Below, in pieces: positions 63,185 through 64,000 of a stretch of 64,000 nucleotides of DNA. The position numbers and the translations under genes are program-made. Source of the stretch: Candidatus Melainabacteria bacterium (GTDB lineage: Bacteria > Cyanobacteriota > Vampirovibrionia > Gastranaerophilales > Gastranaerophilaceae); assembly GCA_022009935.1 (NCBI GenBank), contig CP091731.1, positions 310,001 through 374,000 of the forward strand, in the 5' to 3' direction. How positions within the stretch are numbered: position 1 is the first letter of the stretch; every line of letters begins with the position of its first letter. The notes under the pieces were generated by a model. That model did not search any database and was not told where the DNA came from. It worked only from the letters and a program-made list of their open reading frames with translations.

Positions 63185-63709
63185 CTAGGCTTGTGCAAAG
63201 TTGTATGAATGAATGTTTAAATCAAGTGTTTTTTGAGCTGTTTCACCAGTTAAAACAGGGTCAATTTCTTCAAGATATCCTGATATGTCAGGAACAAGAC
63301 TTTTGGCAAAATTAATAGCTGTATCTTTATATTGTTTTCGAGTTCTTTCTCCAAAGTTGTCATTGAAGTACGAAACAATGAAATTTGAAACATTTTCAAA
63401 GAAACTTTTTGTTTCAACAGTTTCCCCAAGCCCATCGATTGAATTATTTTTAAAATAATCTGCAAAAAAAAATGAAAGTTTGTCGAAAAATGCTTCTGTA
63501 GCTGCTTCAAGCTCCGGTGTGACACTTGCGCCACCTTCTTTTTACAAAATAGTCTGCAACATTTTCAACAAGCTGTTCAAAGAAATCTGATGTAACTTGC
63601 TCTATATTTTTGTTATTTTTGTTGTTATCGTGGTTGCTTTGGTGTGCTCCATACGTAAATATATTCTGACTGTTTTTATATTTGTGTCATTTCTTATTTC
63701 AGAACTCAT
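63185..63709 (-). CDS. Hypothetical protein with repeated FFEN-type helices
   Basis: About 174 residues: MSSEIRNDTNIKTVRIYLRM, then after breaks near 63540 and 63610 IEQVTSDFFEQLVENVADYF, LEAATEAFFDKLSFFFADYF, ETKSFFENVSNFIVSYFNDN and SLVPDISGYLEEIDPVLTGE. The F-F-x-x-L/V-x-x-x-V/F-x-x-Y-F pattern occurs three times at about 35-residue spacing, so it looks like a helical repeat. No signal peptide. It is convergent with hisH. No family recognised. Confidence 0.5.
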
Positions 63710-63853
63710 TTTACTATCCCTAAAACTTATTTTTCATTTAATTTTATCGACCTTTTTACACTTTTTCTTTAATTATAAAGAAGTATATTTGTAAAATTGA
63801 AATAAAAATTTACATTTAAACAAAAAACAGAACATTTATCTTAAAATATTCCT

Positions 63854-64000
63854 ATGGAAAAAAATATTGTTGAAAAAATCAATAGTCTAAAAAACACTCC
63901 AGAATCTTTAATTTTGATTAATCCTGTTGAACAAATTGATTTGTTTTTGTATGAAAACTTAATAAATACTTTGTTTTATGATTTATTTGAAATATACTGG
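63854..64000 (+). CDS. Unknown protein, N-terminal part
   Basis: Forty-nine codons up to the right edge: MEKNIVEKINSLKNTPESLI, LINPVEQIDLFLYENLIN, TLFYDLFEIYW. It is open to the end of the window, with an upstream region that reads as AT-rich promoter-like DNA but no clear ribosome-binding site. Too short to assign. Confidence 0.4.
   Translation, partial: MEKNIVEKINSLKNTPESLILINPVEQIDLFLYENLINTLFYDLFEIYW

Noticed and set aside
1..64000. Programmed frameshifting or an alternative genetic code as cause of the broken genes
   Set aside because: Breaks occur at many unrelated homopolymers, in both directions, and differ between identical repeats. TGA and TAG also serve as normal stops in intact genes.

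Overview
The window is AT-rich (roughly 30% G+C by eye), densely coded DNA from a bacterium with a Gram-negative type envelope. It carries a TolC/MacA/MacB-like exporter, MurJ, an SLH-domain surface protein and a type IV pilin-like protein. It also has genes common in cyanobacteria and their non-photosynthetic relatives: a Mtr4/Ski2-like DEVH helicase, a RicT/PSP1 protein, a DapL-like aminotransferase and separate PurS/PurQ/PurL. My best guess is a gut Vampirovibrionia/Melainabacteria (Gastranaerophilales-like) genome. This is inferred from gene content only. Almost every gene longer than about 500 bp is broken by single-base indels in homopolymers, and near-identical repeat copies differ only in such runs, so these are probably uncorrected long-read errors. 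I therefore give whole-gene spans across the breaks.

Layout. 1-9.4 kb: phospholipid synthesis (pgsA end, plsY), a sugar-type oxidoreductase, a PBP4-type carboxypeptidase, hisF, thioredoxin, an overlapping exonuclease/U32/YqeG-HAD trio and a SulP transporter. 9.6-13.3 kb: a LuxR-type response regulator and a 1000-residue GLUG-like protein with an Asn/Asp microsatellite. 13.4-18.1 kb: MacB permease, ATPase, MacA and TolC. 18.2-21.5 kb: small envelope proteins and an ACT/UPF0210 pair.

21.6-34.7 kb is the most unusual part. It is an accessory locus of tandem, chimeric paralogues. Two proteins (A1, A2) have an aminoglycoside/choline-kinase-like domain joined to a helical C-terminal module. Four full and two truncated proteins (B1-B6) have a short N-terminus and one membrane helix, and the full ones carry the same C-terminal module. 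Most are coupled by ATGA stop/start overlaps, and the conserved C-terminal codons (IPEVL) contain the ribosome-binding site of the next gene. Each B gene has a palindrome about 18-20 nt after its start codon. The arms differ between copies but stay complementary, which points to selection on structure. Three further genes follow (repeat/LRR-like, coiled-coil, membrane).

34.7-39.5 kb: DEVH helicase and a Cys/Pro-rich SLH surface protein. 39.7-41.5 kb: small-protein genes with repeated leaders, and maf between two ~350-bp direct repeats. 41.5-49.5 kb: a long minus-strand cluster (spoIID-like, murJ, tsaC, rsgA, prenyl synthase, PAP2-like, histidine kinase). 49.6-56.4 kb: a large pilin-like protein, rlmH with a small coupled gene, ricT and purS-purQ-purL. 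56.4-58.1 kb: a gene-free region with a ~120-bp repeat family in two inverted clusters around a GC-rich core. 58.2-64 kb: serS, tmk, folE2, an aminotransferase, hisH, and two unknown genes at the end.
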